This document shows positions 1 through 13,435 of a stretch of 64,000 bases of DNA, in pieces (positions within the stretch are counted from its first letter, which is position 1; each line of letters starts with the position of its first letter). The DNA lies in NCBI GenBank assembly GCA_949752795.1, contig OX457072.1, positions 372,001-436,000 on the forward strand, given 5' to 3'. The notes under the pieces are model-generated. The model searched no databases. It worked only from the letters and a program-made list of their open reading frames with translations, and was not told the origin of the DNA. This DNA is from Hyperoodon ampullatus. Its lineage: Eukaryota; Chordata; Mammalia; Artiodactyla; Ziphiidae. The translations under genes and the position numbers were made by a program.

Positions 1-1060
1 ATCCATAAATGGGGCTTCATCAAAATAAAAACTTCTGTGCTTCAAAGGACATTGTCAAGAAAGTAATAGACGAGCCAGAGAACAGGAGAAACTTTTTGCA
101 AATCACATATCTGATAAGGGACTTGTGTCCAGAATATATAAAAACTAATACAAGTCAATATAAAAAGATAACCCAAATAAAAAAATAGAGGATTTGAATA
201 GACGCTTCTCCAAAGAAGATGGCCACGAATCACTTGGTATTCAACATCATTAGCCATCTGGGAAATGCAGATCAAAACCACAGCGGCTACCACTTCACAC
301 CACTAGGATGGCTGTAGTAAAAAAGACAGACAATAATAAGTGTCGACAAGGATTTGGAGAAATTGGAGCCCCTCATACTGGCTGGTAAAATGGTACAGAC
401 ACTTTGGAAAACAGCCTGGCAGTTCCTCGAAAAACTAAGCATAGCATTACCACATGACCCAGCAATTCTACTCCTAGGTATAAACCCAAGAAAATTGAAA
501 ACATGTATCTACATAACTTCTGCACTGACATTCATAGCAGTATTATTTATAAATGCAAAAAAGTGGAAACAACCCAAACGTTCATCACCTGATGGATGCA
601 TAAACAAAATGTGACATATCCATACAATGGAATACTATTCAGCAACAAGCAGGAATGCAGTACTGGCACTGCTACAACTTGGATGCAACTTGAAAATGTT
701 ATGCTGAGTAAAAGAAGCCAGTCTCAAAAGGCTACAACTTGCATGATTCCACTTATGTGAAATATTCAGAACAGGCAAATCCATAGAGACAGAAAGTAGA
801 TCAGTGTGTTGCCAGGTACTTGGGGGAGAGGAGAACAGGGAGGCTGCATAACAGGTTGGGGTTTCCTTTTAGGGAAATACTCTGGGACTGGATAGTGCTG
901 GTGGTTGCAGAACATTGTGCATGTACGTAATGCCACCGAGTTATACACTTTAAAATGGTGAAATTGGAAACTTTATGTGTATTTTGCCACAGTATTTTTA
1001 TTTGGATGAATTTTATGGTATGTAAATTAGGTCTCAATTAAGCTGTTATAAAAATAAAAG
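1..1060 (+). repeat. Old L1 (LINE-1) 3' fragment
   Basis: Reads as the end of L1 ORF2 and its 3' region in the sense direction. The broken peptide frame at 354-614 has the ORF2 C-terminal pattern (LLGINPRKLKTCIY, then KWKQPKRSSPDG), followed by the typical CATACAATGGAATACTATTC segment near 620. Stops and frameshifts show that it is long dead. It is cut by the window edge on the 5' side. It lies in a SPIDR intron. Confidence 0.85.
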
Positions 1061-1074
1061 GCATAGTAGCTTGA

Positions 1075-1510
1075 TTATTACCAGGGAACTATGCTGAGGG
1101 AAAAAATTCAAACCCAAAGATCATATACTAGATGATTCCATTTTTATAACATTTCAAAAGTGGCCAAATTTAGAAATGGAAGACAGATTAGTGGCTTCTA
1201 GATGCTGGGGATGGAGGGTAGGGAGACAGAGGGAGGTGCGTGATAAAAAGGCAGCCTGAGGGGTCCTTGTGGTGGTGGATACAGGACCCTCCACAGGTGA
1301 TAAAACTGCACAGCACCACACGCACACACACAAGCCCCAGTGCGGTGGGTGAGACCTGAGCCAGGTGGTGCCTTGCAGCTGTGAGGTGTCTGGTGTGATG
1401 TCTTACTGTGTCGGTCAGGGCACACTGTGCCACTGGGGGAAAGGGGCAGAGTGTGTGAGGGTCTCACACCTGCGTGTGAATCTACACTTGCCTCCGAAAG
1501 AAATTTCAAT
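1075..1510 (+). repeat. Probable continuation of old L1 3' UTR
   Basis: Repeats the theme of the preceding L1 3' region: ATGATTCCATTTTTATAACATT, then a purine-rich GATGGAGGGTAGGG segment, a tract on the pattern of TGATAAAACTGCACA, and a CA-rich run. This is the usual layout of ancient mammalian L1 3' ends. It may be a second fragment or a partial duplication of the first; the subfamily cannot be assigned by eye. Confidence 0.55.
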
Positions 1511-4500
1511 TAACAAAAATGTGTAAGAGTAGCTATGTATCTTTGAAAACTTGTTCTGGAGGCAAACTTGTATGAATGTATAAAGCGTCCTCTTCTGACT
1601 TGTCTCGGCCCAGTCAAGTCTTATCTCCAGGAGTGGTAACCACAGTCCGAGTGCAGGACGCCACAGTCATGTCCACGTCATTTGTGTCCTCCTTAAAAGA
1701 CCACGCTTGCAGCAGGGTTTGTTGTTTGGTTAATTTCAGCAATGCAGTATTTTCCGAAAATGAAGAGGAAGTGGAAGTGTGGAAAAGGCCTTTCTCAGGC
1801 TTCTTGCCATCCTTTAGTTAAGTTAGTTTTAGCAAAGAACGACTGTTATTCCTTCTTGTTCGCTGGTGTTAGAAAGTTTCCGTGTCACACTTTTATTTTA
1901 GCAAAGAGAAAATATGCTTTTTTAGATGAATAAAAACCACATTTCTGTGCAGTAGAGATCATCCTGCTAACATCTCATGTTAAAAAGATAAACAGCAGGA
2001 TTAGCTGTTTACTTTAGGAGCGTGGTCTGCTTGTTTTTCAGGAGGACACAGTGTCCTGCTGTATCTGGTTTCCCGTCTGCACGCGGCTTGGAGCTGGGAA
2101 AGGCCCTGCCCCCTCCGCGCTCCCCGCTCTTCTCCCTCTCCTCCCCTTCGGGGTCAGGTCCAAACTCCCCTCCCAGCCTCTCTTCCCCTTTCTCTCTGTC
2201 CTGCTTCTTTTTCTCACTTCATCCTCGAATTTCTTCTGTTTCTTCCTTAGATTAGGGCTTAGTAAGGGATTATAACATGGGGAGAAAGATCCTTGTTGAT
2301 CTTCAGAGGCTGCTTCAGTTGACACTGACCTAGAATAAAACAGCCAGGCCTGACTCTGATTCCGGGAATTCTTGGTGGACTGCTCAGAACTGCTTCCATG
2401 ACTCGTGTAAACATCCCACATGTCACTTCGTCTGCTTCTCTCTCGGAACACAGGCGTTCACAGACACACACGCGCACACACGCGCACACACATACACGCA
2501 CACACATACACATGTTCGCCGCTTCTCTCTTGCTTTTCTTAATTTATGTATCTATGATATTGAGCCAGTGAATGAAAGGAGGGAAAGTAAATATTTTTGA
2601 AAAGTTGGGGAGGGGCATTTAAAGCTTCAAAGAGGGATTATCATCTCACTAAAACCCCCTCTGTGAATCAACAGTTTTGTTTTCCTTATTTCTTGTGCTT
2701 TGTTCTGGTACTTTCACAGCCTAACAATACATGCATTTTTAGAATTTTTAAAATGTTCTTTAATTAGCATGATGAGGCGTTCAGCTGGAAAGAGAAGGAA
2801 GGAAGCATTCTTAAAGATAAACATTAACTGCACGATGGACTTTATACTTCCATCCTGATGTGGCTGGATGGAACCGTGCACCTCTTATCTGTATTGTTTT
2901 ATGCTGCTGGGCATGTGCTGTGGAGTGTGGTTTCACTTGGCATCAGTTTTAGTCAGTTCTTCCAGCCTCACCCTCGTGGCTCAGAAATGCACGGAGTCGA
3001 GGCTCTGCAGCCGAGGGCTCTGGGGCCACGCGAGGTGGTGGTGATTCTCCATTGCTTTACCCAGAGAGGAGCTTTACTTACCGTGAAACTGGGGAGCTGG
3101 GTGGTGAGGACGGCACCACGAGGCGGATCACGAGCTGGTGTCGGGAGTGACGACATCACGTCTGTGACAGTGGGCCCTCAGCTGCTTCGAGCACGTTCTC
3201 TGAGCCCCTTCATGCAGGAGATCAGCCCTTTTACACAGGTGCACACACCTCCTATGGGCTCAGGAGAGCCGACAAGTGATGTGACAGGAGAAAACCACCT
3301 TCTTGTCGAGTAAGTGTGCTTGTAACAAAGTGGATTTGCCTGGTGGGTGAAGGCAACCACGACGCTGAGTGCAGATTAGGTGCAGGCTCTTCGCTAGGTG
3401 CCGAGCAGATAAAGTTGCGTGGATTTAAGGGTTCCAGAGCCGAAGCTCCCAGCAGCTGCCCACGTCCCCCAGCCGCAGAGCTCAGGCAGCCCCTCCCAGG
3501 CCGCTGCCGCCCAGCACCATGTGCTGTGAAAGCCATGAAAGTGGGTGAGGGGTTTTATTTGGTGACGGTCCGTGTTTCAGGCGTGGGCGGAACATCGATC
3601 TGAAGTACGTGGCGTTCGCGTGCCACACGGCTCCTGCGAGAGGCGGGGCGGTGACCTCTGTCTCGTGGAGCGAAGTGGTTCTGCGGCTCTTACTCTGAAC
3701 CACGAACATCCCGCTTCCTCCCCGGAGACGTGCTCTCTGTGCTGGTCTGGCGTTGATCTAAGCTGACCACTTCTGAAAACAGCAGTGTCCCTCTCAGGCG
3801 AGGCGTGGGATTTCTGGCACCAGTGCTCAGTGTGTGTGGAAAGTCACCTGCAGCCAGAGCCCGAGGCTGCCCGTCACCAGCACCCCGGGGTGTGGTGTCG
3901 CTGGGTGTCCTTGGCATCCTGGCCGGAGAGCGAACGGATGCACCCAGCCTGCTTCCCAGCGCCGAGACCCCATCTCGTGAGCACCGACCCCGCCACGATC
4001 TTAAAATGTCGGGTCTCCTCGTCTCCATGTGGCTCGGCTGCAGCTCATCCAGTATTTCAGGGATCCTCAGGGACAGTGCTCGTGTCGGCTGGGTGTCCTG
4101 CTGGGCTCGGCCACACTGCTACCTCAGGGCGGGGCCCGAGCGCCTCCCGTGTGGAACTGGAACCACCTCACCTGACGCAGACGAGGCAACTGACGTGGCG
4201 TCCAGAGACGCCCCCGGTGTCGACGGAGGACTGTCAGCCCAGCAGGGCCGGGCCCAGCCCTCCGGGCCCTGCGGCGAGCCCCGTCCTCCACCGGGCCCGT
4301 GTCGGTCAGCTCTGTCCTCGACCTCCCGGCTCAAGTCGCTTGGCTGGTCTCTGGATCCCCTGTCTCCTCTGCTCTGAAACGAGACCCACGTCTGGGCTGC
4401 CCATACCCGGGGCTGCGCTTCATTCTCCACTCCACTCACCTCTTTAGAAATCTCAGGCCAGTGTAGACTCTTCCGGTCCCTCGTCCATCCTCCAAGACCG

Positions 4501-5394
4501 TGTGCTTCAGTCTCTGCCCTGAAATGTTGAGCTCACGCAGGCTCACCTGCTGACCAAGGCCAACGGGACGCACTTGCATGACGGCTGAGGGGCGGGGCGG
4601 GGGTCATCCTGACAGGCTGGTGCCAGACGATGAGTGTCGGCCCACCCAGCGCTGCCAGAGCCACAGGCTTCTCAGGAAAACAGGAAACGAATTTTATATA
4701 AAATCACTTAATTTTTAATGTTTGCTACTAATTTTTTAAAAAAATTTAACACTTTATAAACTAAAGAAAACACATCAGCCAGTGGAACTCAGCCTGTGAG
4801 CAGCACTTTGCAGGTCCACTGTTTCCATCGATTAGGGCAGTGGGCTCATGCTGGGACCACGGAGGCTCTGAAAGTTCTCTGCTCAAGCCAGCCTGCTCCC
4901 CGTGCCAGCGGTTGTATCTCTGAAACGGAGCATTTGGTCTAACACCTGTTAGCGTCCCCATGACTCGCCCGTGGCGGGAGGCAGGGGTGCTGGCTGGACC
5001 GGGCCAGCGATTCACCACCTGGGCCCAGGCAGCCCCTCCGCCCACACACAGGGAGCCCCCGGCACAGGCCTTTGCGCACAGCAGAGGCGCCCCTCCAGGG
5101 AGATGCCCCTACCTCCTCCCCGTTCCCCATCCCGCCCCTTTACAAGTGCCTTGAGTTTTTAATTTTTCATAAACATAACTTTGATTTTAAATCAGAAGCA
5201 ATGCATGGAAATACCCACATAGTACATAGTCTTTCCCCTTATTACCACTTTCCCCCTGTCTTCTTTTTCTTTCTTTTGTATTATTTTCCAGCCTTCTTTC
5301 AACTTCTCAAACATGGAAAAACTCGTTGCCATCCCAGGTTTTGTGTGTGCTGTGCTCTCTGCTCTAAGTGTGCTTCTTTCAGCCCTGTGCAGGG
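1511..5394. other. SPIDR intron, mostly single-copy
   Basis: No exon with a SPIDR-like peptide and consistent splice sites was found. From about 2,860 to 5,110 the DNA turns GC-rich with scattered CpGs, which produces many chance open frames on both strands (for example 3785-4447 and 2858-3313). None shows a recognisable domain. An AT-rich patch sits at 4,680-4,780. Confidence 0.6.
2461..2513. repeat. CA/CG-alternating microsatellite
   Basis: Imperfect alternating purine-pyrimidine run of ACACACGCGCACACA-type units, about 53 bp. This composition can adopt Z-DNA. It is intronic and otherwise unremarkable. Confidence 0.85.
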
Positions 5395-5680
5395 TGGGCT
5401 TCTCTTTCTTCAGGACACAGCTTAAAGATCACCTCCTGTAAGGAGCCTTCCCTAACCACCTGGCCAGGCCATTCCACCCCAGTGCTTTCTCACAGGCTCC
5501 CTGTTATTTCCCTCCTATAATCCCACAGCCTGTGATTGTGTGTTTATCTGTGCCAGGCCTTTCCCTAGGGAGGTTCAGAGGGCACCTGCACAGGCCTGGG
5601 CCCACAGCAGTCCTGTTGTGTTTAGCACATAAATAGACACCCCCAAGGCCAAGGCACTGTTTGGGGTACGTTGACAACCC
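5395..5680 (+). repeat. L2-type LINE 3' fragment
   Basis: The series CAGCTTAAAGATCACCTCCT, GGAGCCTTCCCTAACCACC and a later ...TGTGCCAGGCC segment follows the order of the mammalian L2 3' region, with heavy divergence. Lies within a SPIDR intron. Confidence 0.6.
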
Positions 5681-6904
5681 CGTATGTGCCACTGTTACTC
5701 AGAATCTTGTGACACTGATTTTGTGGCTCTGCAGCCCTCTAGACCTCGCTACATCAAGCGCTTCTGTGTCTGACCCAGTAATTTTGTATTTGGCTCATTT
5801 CTTGTGTTCAAGCAAATCAAGATGTCTTTTAAGAAAAAAAGAACAACTCACACGTAAGTCTACAAACTCAGAGAGTTTCCAAATACTCTCAAAACTTGTA
5901 AATAATGGCTAAAGAGCCATTATATTTTCTTACACGACACATGCTAACTATCCAGAGGATCTTTATTTACACAGTGGATTCTCCCGTTCGCAAACATTTT
6001 AACTGGAGAAAGCTATAAAAGACAATCATGTGAAGCCTCTGGAAATTGTCCTAAGGGCATGCAGCAAATGGGGAAACATTCCTTCAATGGAATCAAGAAA
6101 ATCTGACACATCTCACTAAGAACAGTGAGTCTGTGGCCCTTGAGCCCTGACCCCCCCCCACCACCACCAACCACTACTACTCTGAGGCTTTACTCCAGGG
6201 AGTGCAGTCAAGGAGACAACCCCCTCCCCTCAACTCCCAGTCCAGGGCACATTTCACTCTAGGAGGGCTGCCCACTAGCATCCCTCATCCTCAGGCCCCT
6301 GTTGCAGAAGCTCAACCCCAAGTGTGGTGGGCCAAGAATACTGGCCCAGTTGTCCTACCCCAGCTCACCACAGGGTAGATGGACCACGCGGAGAGGCTAG
6401 CCTAGAAGACCAGCGCCACCAGCGCCCCCAGCACCCACTCTAGAGCAGAGGTGTCAGTCCGGGCAAAGGGTGCACTGCCCAGAGGGAGACAGGTTATGGC
6501 GAAGAAGAAGAGCTCTGTAGGGCTGCCTGAGATGGCGGGAGAATTCCATGCCCAAGAGTGGCCATCTGACCTGCCCAAGGCTACACCTTCACAGGTGTGA
6601 TTAGGGAGGGGAGATATGAGCTCTGACCAAAGGAGAGGGATGAGGGCAAAAACCTGCACTCCTTGAACTATGAGATCAACCTCCAAGACACACATGTCCA
6701 GTGGTAAAGATTAAAAGTCTGACTGGCTAAGGAGGCTCAAGCACAACCTTTCACTAATAAGTGGCTTCGCTGACCTAGGGACAGCCTCTAGGTAGCCATG
6801 TGAAAAGATAAAAACAAGAAGACAGTCTGAGCAGAACCATCAGAGACTGCAGCCTGCAGGGAAAAGCTGTGCAGACAGGTCACTGAGCAAGTGAGTAAAC
6901 TACA
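5681..6904. other. SPIDR intron, unassigned sequence
   Basis: No exon is supported here. The part from about 6,110 to 6,900, just before an L1 body, could be an old L1 5' region, since it runs into L1 sequence without a visible boundary. I cannot confirm this. A minus-strand open frame at 6402-6695 has no recognisable domain. A short C run with CCA repeats is at 6,150-6,175. Confidence 0.4.
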
Positions 6905-8075
6905 TCATCAACCCTTGGCGAGAGGAGTCAGGATCCAGAGTTGCCACAATTTACTATCCAGCATGCCCAGTTGTCAACCAAAAATTGCAAGGTTTGCAGA
7001 GAAACAGGGACGCATGACCCATACATGAGGGAAAAAGCAGATGATAGAAGCCGCTTTTGAAGGGCCCAGATGTTGGACTTAGCAGACAGAGATTTCAAAA
7101 CAGCCATTATGAATACGTTCAAAGAGTGGAGGGAACCATGTCTCCAGATTACAGTGTGTAGATGACAGAGTCTAATCAAAAGGAGGATATCAGTAAAAAG
7201 ACACAAACTGGAAAGAACCAAATGGAAACTCTGGAGTTGGAAAGTAAAATAACTGATATGAAGAATTCACTAGAGGCTCAGCAGTGGATGTGAGCTGGAA
7301 GAAGAAAGAATCCATGGACTTGGATCTAGAATAATGGAGCTAGTGCAGCCCGAAGGAGAGAAAGACAGAATGAAAAGTGCTCACTTTGACAGCACTTACA
7401 CCAAAATTGGAACATACAGAGAGTAGCATAGCCCCTGTGCACATGACACTCAGATTTGGGAAGCATTACACATTTGTAAGCCCTTTGTCAAACTTAAAAC
7501 TCTTCCCCAAGAAAAGAGGATTGTAATTTCAATAGGATGTTAAAACTTAATCTCAAATTGATGACTGCAGAGTATTTTAGCAATTAAAAAAATGCTTGTG
7601 AAGACTTTTTAATAACTCAGTCTTTATGAAGAATTAAAGCATACCATGATTATCTCTGCACTATTACGGAAATCTCACAAATGACGAATAAATATTCTAA
7701 GGGGAGAAAAAAATGAAGAACCTCAGAAATGTGGAACACCATTAAGTGCACCAATACACATGTAATGGGAGCGCCAGAAGGGCAGGGGAGTGGGGGAGGG
7801 TACAGAAAAGATATTTGGAGTAATAATGGCTGAAAATGGCTCAGATTGGACTGGAAAAGTTTACACATCCAAGAAACTCTATGAACTTGTAGTAGGATAA
7901 ACCTAAAAAGAGACATACCCAAATACATCATAGTCAAAATGTTGAAAACCAAAGATAAAGTCTTGAAAACAGCAAGTGAAAAGTGACTCCTCGTGTAACA
8001 AGGGACTTCTCGTTAGAAACAGTGGAAGACTCGAAGGCAGTGGGGCAATATTCAGAATTCTGGAAGAAACAAATA
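6905..8075 (+). repeat. Old L1 fragment (ORF1 region)
   Basis: The text resembles the 5'/ORF1 part of ancient L1s in the sense direction, for example GCAGACAGAGATTTCAAAACAGCCATTATGAATACG near 7,082 to 7,117 (shown in fuller form by its position) and CCAAGAAACTCTATGAACTTG near 7,870. It is split by a U6 snRNA pseudogene. No coding potential remains. Confidence 0.6.
7377..7475 (+). pseudogene. U6 snRNA pseudogene
   Basis: Starts GTGCTCACTTTGACAGCAC where U6 has GTGCTCGCTTCGGCAGCAC, and continues through CCAAAATTGGAACATACAG, TAGCATAGCCCCTGTGCA and ATGACACTCAGATTTGGGAAGC to a degraded ACATTT end. It is nearly full length (about 99 of 107 nt) but carries substitutions and small deletions through the ACAGAGA and catalytic regions. 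No U6-type upstream promoter elements were noticed. It is a dead, L1-mobilised copy, and it sits inside an old L1. Confidence 0.88.
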
Positions 8076-8829
8076 ACTTACATCACACTTTCTTTTTGAC
8101 CTTTAAATCCTGAGGTTAAGTCAGTAGGATTGAACATTAATTTTTCTACTTTAGGCAACTCAGCTCCTCATTTTTGTAAAATCCAAAGGCCACCATTGTT
8201 CATCTTCATTTTGAAGTATTCTAGCTTTTCACTTGTTTGATCCAGACCTAATTATAAGCCACAGAACCCCACTTTCTGTGTAAAATTTTCTTTTTCCAGT
8301 CAACCATGAGAAATGAGTTTGTACTATATAAATGTCTTGTAGCCACAACATATTAAACAATGTCACACATAGGGAAATGTTAAGACTAATATCTTTAAGA
8401 TAGATAGGACATTCTTCTGGGTACCACCTGCTACATATCGCTCCTGAACAGACTAAAACCATATGGGCATCAGGTGAGCAGTCAGGGATATTTCCTGGTG
8501 TTCTTGGGTATAAAATATCATATTGCAAGAAGAATTGAACATAGTGATAATTGTATGTGATTTCAATATATTTTTTTCTCCATAGATCTGATGAAGTAAA
8601 TTTTAGAAAAGTTATTGCTAGCAACATTTTGGTGATAATTTTCAAGGAATACCTATTAATATCTTTGAATATTAGTGTTTGATAAAACATAATTTGAAAT
8701 GTTTTAAATGGAAGTGGATTTCTACAGTGGATCTACAGTGGATTTCTAGTGAAGGAGAAGGAAATTCTGGTCTTGGTACTGAATCACAGACTGTCTCCTA
8801 AAAGAGCAAATGTGGATCCTTTTTTGTAG
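8076..8829. other. SPIDR intron up to first visible exon
   Basis: AT-rich intronic DNA. Just before the exon there is a small local duplication built on GTGGATTTCTA/GTGGATCTACA at 8,712-8,745. The exon's acceptor tract (TTTTTTTGTAG) closes the segment. Confidence 0.6.
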
Positions 8830-8970
8830 AGTCTGCCTTCTCGTGCAAGATGCCCTCGGACTCTTCAGTGAGGTGCACTCGGAGGGCGCCGTCCTGAAGG
8901 ACAGGGAGTTGGAGGGCAAGTCCTGCAGGCTGGCGGGAATGAAGGTTCTGCAAAAGGTCACCAGAGGAAG
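8830..8970 (+). CDS. SPIDR: SPIDR coding exon A (first in window)
   Basis: The 141-bp exon is bounded by a T-rich acceptor ending TTTGTAG and a GTGAGG donor. It begins with the last base of a codon and ends with two bases of an arginine codon. The peptide begins VCLLVQDALGLFSEVHSEG and ends MKVLQKVTRG, matching the SPIDR segment just N-terminal to the FSLIDTxWPP motif. The split codon is completed by the next exon 19.9 kb away, and phase agrees. The preceding exon was not found and is presumed to lie before position 1. Confidence 0.92.
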
Positions 8971-11900
8971 GTGAGGACACCACAGTAGCATCCAGTTTGC
9001 TACAGTAACATCTGTAATTTCATTTTTAAAGACAATAAACTAGGATCCTAGAGTCTGCTTCTAAGACAAGGCCACGAGCTGGGTGGAGCCCTTAAAGTAC
9101 TTATGGGAGAAAAATTATAATTGACAACAAAAATAATTATGCAGGTTTAGTGATTCACAATTTTATTAAAATTAGGATTAACAATGTCATATATATGTAT
9201 TTTAATTCTAAAGTTTTTTCTTTATTTTTCCTTATCTATACTAATAAGGCAGCTTTGCATGAGTCAGTTTATGTAAGTGAAAATATAATTTAGCGAAAAG
9301 GCATGTTATAAGCTTTAAGCAAAACTCTTAATTTGGCACGTTTTTTGCTTCCATAGCAAGAAAGCTTGTTTTCTGTCAAGTTTCGCGACTCCTCACGCTA
9401 GATGTTGTTTTGGGTGGCGGTGGTACATCGATCTGGCCCCAACGTGGGTTGTTCCATTCCAGTGAGCATCTTAATCTATGAATTAGGGAGCAGAAGAAAC
9501 CTTTTCAGTGGAACGATCCAGTCATATAGAGAATTAGTGTAAACGGTGAATTTGGATTTCTCTCATCGTAGCCTCTTTCCTCAAATAGTGTGTAATTTTA
9601 GCTGTCTTAATGCTACTGTTTTACTTAGAGCAACGTCTGAGCTTGTAACAGTGCCTGAGGGAGGAGCCCTTGGGAGGAGCCCTTGGGCGTATGTATGCTG
9701 CTCCTAGTCCAGCGGTCTGCATATCGGCCCTTCCGGCCGTGCTCTGTCTAAACTGTGAGCGCCACCGGGCATGTGCCGGGCATGTCTCGTGACTGGCAGC
9801 CCGCTTTCCCCGGCCCCACCCTGTGCCACATCTGTCTCTCACGTGGCGCCCTGCTGCTGAGTGGCGGCTCCACCCAGGACCCTGTTTCCCTGAAGGACAG
9901 ACCCCCTGTGAGCCCTGCATTGATTCATGTACACTCAGCGTAACAAATGCTTCCTTTTGCTTACAGAAGGGAGGCTGTATTACAGTGTAATTGCCTTATG
10001 GATTAGGGAGGGAGCTGCCCAGATATTTGGAAAGCTTAATTGGGTCACATGAACCTTATCGTTTTGAAGGCTGAACCCCATGTAGTCCTCAGTTTCAGAA
10101 TCACAGGCATCTGGAAAGACCATGCGTAGTTGTGGTAAGTGAGCTGCAGCTCTGACGTTGGCCTGACGGCATTAACCCCACCAGGGCCGTGTAGACCTCC
10201 CTGACGTACATTCAGCACCAGCCTCGCACCTGAGCACGCCGGGGTACTGGGGCTCCCCACCTCGGGCGCCTCAGTGGAGCCCCTCCAGCTGGCAGGCGTC
10301 CTGGTGTCCTGCAGGCCAGAGGAGTCCACTCCTGGGGACGCACTTCTTGCTGGCGACTGGGGGACCCAACTCCAGGGAAATACTCCTGGGGACTGACAGA
10401 GCCAGGAGGGGTCCGGGGGCTTTGCTCTATAAAGTACATGCTTTGCTACCATGATGCTATACAGCGATATGTGTACCTAATGTTTAATCTGGTTTTTGTG
10501 GGTTACACTGGAGGCCTTACTGCTGTCTACAACATTGCCATAGGAAATATTTTTTTCCACGGGAAATGCACTGACTATTGTGAATAATTCATTTACAAAC
10601 TTTTGGAACCCATTCCATTTTTAAGTTGGACTAAAATTTGACTAAGTATTGGATACTTTTTTAGGTTGGAATTAATTTCTTTATCCTATGTGTTTAACTT
10701 TATTTTAGTGTGCAGCTATCCAAATAAATATTAAGATTGTCTTTTTGTTCTTTTGGAAGCTGTATTTCTTCAAAACAAATTATTAAATAGTTTTGGAATG
10801 CTGAATGTTATGATTGCCTATTAGTGACGTCATCCGCTGTCAGTCATCCGTCCACGGCCCAGTAAACACAAACTGTCTCTTTTTTCCCCCCCCAATTATT
10901 GTGTTTCATAGCAACTCTCATAAACCTTAACAAAATATATTTCTCATAAACCTTAACGAAATACACTTAGTTCCCAGAATTCAAGCTAAAATGATTAATT
11001 ATAATTATATAATTCCAATATCTAATATAGAAAATTACTTTTTTGCCAGTTGGAAGATAGTTTTACGTTTGGGCTGATCTTAGCTCCCTGGTCTCGTCTG
11101 GTCCACAGTCACAGTGACGGAAGTCACTGCTCCCTGTGGCGCTTTGGGTGGACTCGCGACCTTGGGGCTGGACCTGTGCAGGGCGTCCCACCCTGTTCAC
11201 CTGCCGCCTTGGGAAGAGTTGCAGGAAAACAGCTGTCATGTCTGTCGCATTTCTCTGACCGCTTTTTGGAGTTGTGTGTCCATACTGACTTGTTAGGGTG
11301 AGAAGAGTCAGAAAAATATCCTGGATGTAAAGGAAAAGACCATTTTAAAACAACACTGCTGAGGCATGTGCCTCTCCCTGGCTCTCTGCGTCCCTGGAGG
11401 ACTCCAGGCTGTTTGTCCAGGGGCTGAGGCATGTCCCCTGACCTTTGTCCTCCCAGGTGGCCTCTGCAACAGTTTAGAGGTCAGACAGGCTGAAAACTCA
11501 CTTTACTTTGGTGTCTTAGTTCTGTGTATGAGCTTTATCTTTTTATTGCTGATTATTATGTGCTCTTGTTTTTATGTGATAGGGTAATACTGAGGGGAAA
11601 AAGAAATTTTCTGAAATATCTTAATCCTATAAGTATGGAAAATATAGTTAGCATATTTTTTGCCGGGGAGAGGAACCTCTTTCAATTCAAAGTCCTGCTA
11701 ATACTTACGTCCCTACTTGTTAAAACAAAAGCCACTAATCTGTCTAAAATACATTATTAATGCATAAGTGACTGTTTTATTGAGATCTCTTTAAGAGTCA
11801 CGTACTGGAGAAGACTGTTGCAGAGCATTTAGTCAGCACTCACCGTACACAGAGGGGTCTATCTGAGTGCTGAGAATGACAGGGAAGCAACTAACAAGAT

Positions 11901-13199
11901 CTTTGACCATGAATTGCCTCCTTTTGAACTGGAGACTAGACCTGCCCAGGGATCCGGGGCGGTTGTTGCTTTAAGTGATGGGGCCTTAAATGGCTGGTCT
12001 TTTCCTCAAATTGGTAAGATGTTATCTGTGAAGACATAAAAGTAGGATTAGGAGAAAGTATAATTCAGTCATTTATTCGTTAAATATTTAGGACCTCTTT
12101 GTGCTATGCCCCTGGCTAGTTGCTGCTGTGCTAGATTTTTGGGATTTATCTGAAACCACAATATATTGAAATAAAAAGTCAGCTAGACAAAGCCTTAAAT
12201 CCTATTATTAGGGATTCTGCATTGATCCAAGAGAAAATTAGGGCCCCTAGGAGTTTTTGAGAGAAGAAAAGAAGAGGTAATAAAAATGAAAATAGAGTTA
12301 AGATTATTCTACTCTTGTACTTTTAATAGGTTTGAAATAGAAGGAGGGATTGGGCAGGGGTGCAGATTTGGAAACTTCTGCAGCAGTTGAGGGTAGAAGG
12401 AAGAACGCATCACCACTGATTTTTAACTTCCAGTAGCTACGGGGGCCAGGGGGGTGGGTGGTGCTCTCCTGGGAGCTGTGGTGATGCCAGGAGTGTAAAA
12501 TAGCCCCTGTCTCCCAGAGCTCATGGACCAGCAGGAGAGCCAGGAGGAGGTCCCGAGAGACACCAGCCGGCGAGTGCCAGTTACAGAGCAGCCACTTTGC
12601 CTGGCTCAGAGGGCGGGTTCAGATTTGGGAACCCTGGAGAGAACAGGAGGGGCCTGGAGCTGAGGACAGGAGGGCGAGAGGACACGCCCCCTGATCTAGC
12701 CATCCACTCACCCCCTGGGGCGGGTCCGTCTGGTCAGCTTTGAGGATAGAGTGAGGGGTTGGGCACGTCGAGGGGGGTGTATTTCAGAGAATGGTCCGAT
12801 TAATAGTCACTGTTTAAATGCCAGCTTTTGTTTTAAAGGTAACAGATTAAGTACTGATAAACTTTAAGTTAGAAGCCAGACTTACTTAGCATGCTCACAA
12901 ACTAACCCCATGGTCAGGAAACAGAAGGCCCTCGAAGCCCCCATGCTGCTCCCCAGCCCGCTGCCCTTAGGGCCCTTGGTCTGGTCCGGGGCGCAGAGCA
13001 TTCCCCCATTCTCCCTGGCGGCGCCTTTGTCTCTTGCAGCCGCTGCTTTGGGTCCAGTGCTCAGGGCTGTGTGGGATTCTCACAACCTGTGTCCCACCAG
13101 AGGGGTATATTGTCATGTAAACTTGAGTGACATTTTAGCAATAACAAGCAAACGTTAACAGTTGTCTGAGGAGCCCTTGGGATGGCTCCCCCAGCTGGC

Positions 13200-13435
13200 C
13201 TGTGCTATGTCCCAGCTGCTCAGCTCTGAGCCCCAGTGGCTTATTGACATGCAGACCTGGTCTTGCCCCTCTGCATGGTGTAGACCATTGTGGATTAGAA
13301 CTCGTCGTGGCCAGTGTTTCAGGCTGGCCTGCCCATCATAAGGCTCTGTTTCTCGCTCACCATTGTGTTTCCTGCATGTGGCTCAATTCCTGGCACTGGA
13401 GAGGCTCATAATAAGTATTTGTGGAATGGACATTC
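13200..13435 (+). repeat. Possible MIR/L2 relic
   Basis: CCTGGCACTGGAGAGGCTC followed by ATAATAAGTATTTGTGGAATG is a diverged version of the common L2/MIR 3' tail (CTGGCAC...CTCAATAAATATTTGTTGAATG type). The 5' boundary is uncertain. Confidence 0.4.

Noticed and set aside
3785..4447. 220-codon plus-strand open frame in a SPIDR intron.
   Set aside because: It overlaps other long frames on both strands in GC-rich DNA; there is no recognisable domain, no splice context and biased low-complexity composition.
6402..6695. Minus-strand frame with hydrophobic stretches resembling a small membrane protein.
   Set aside because: No family recognised, and it borders an old L1, so a chance frame or L1 5' remnant is more likely.
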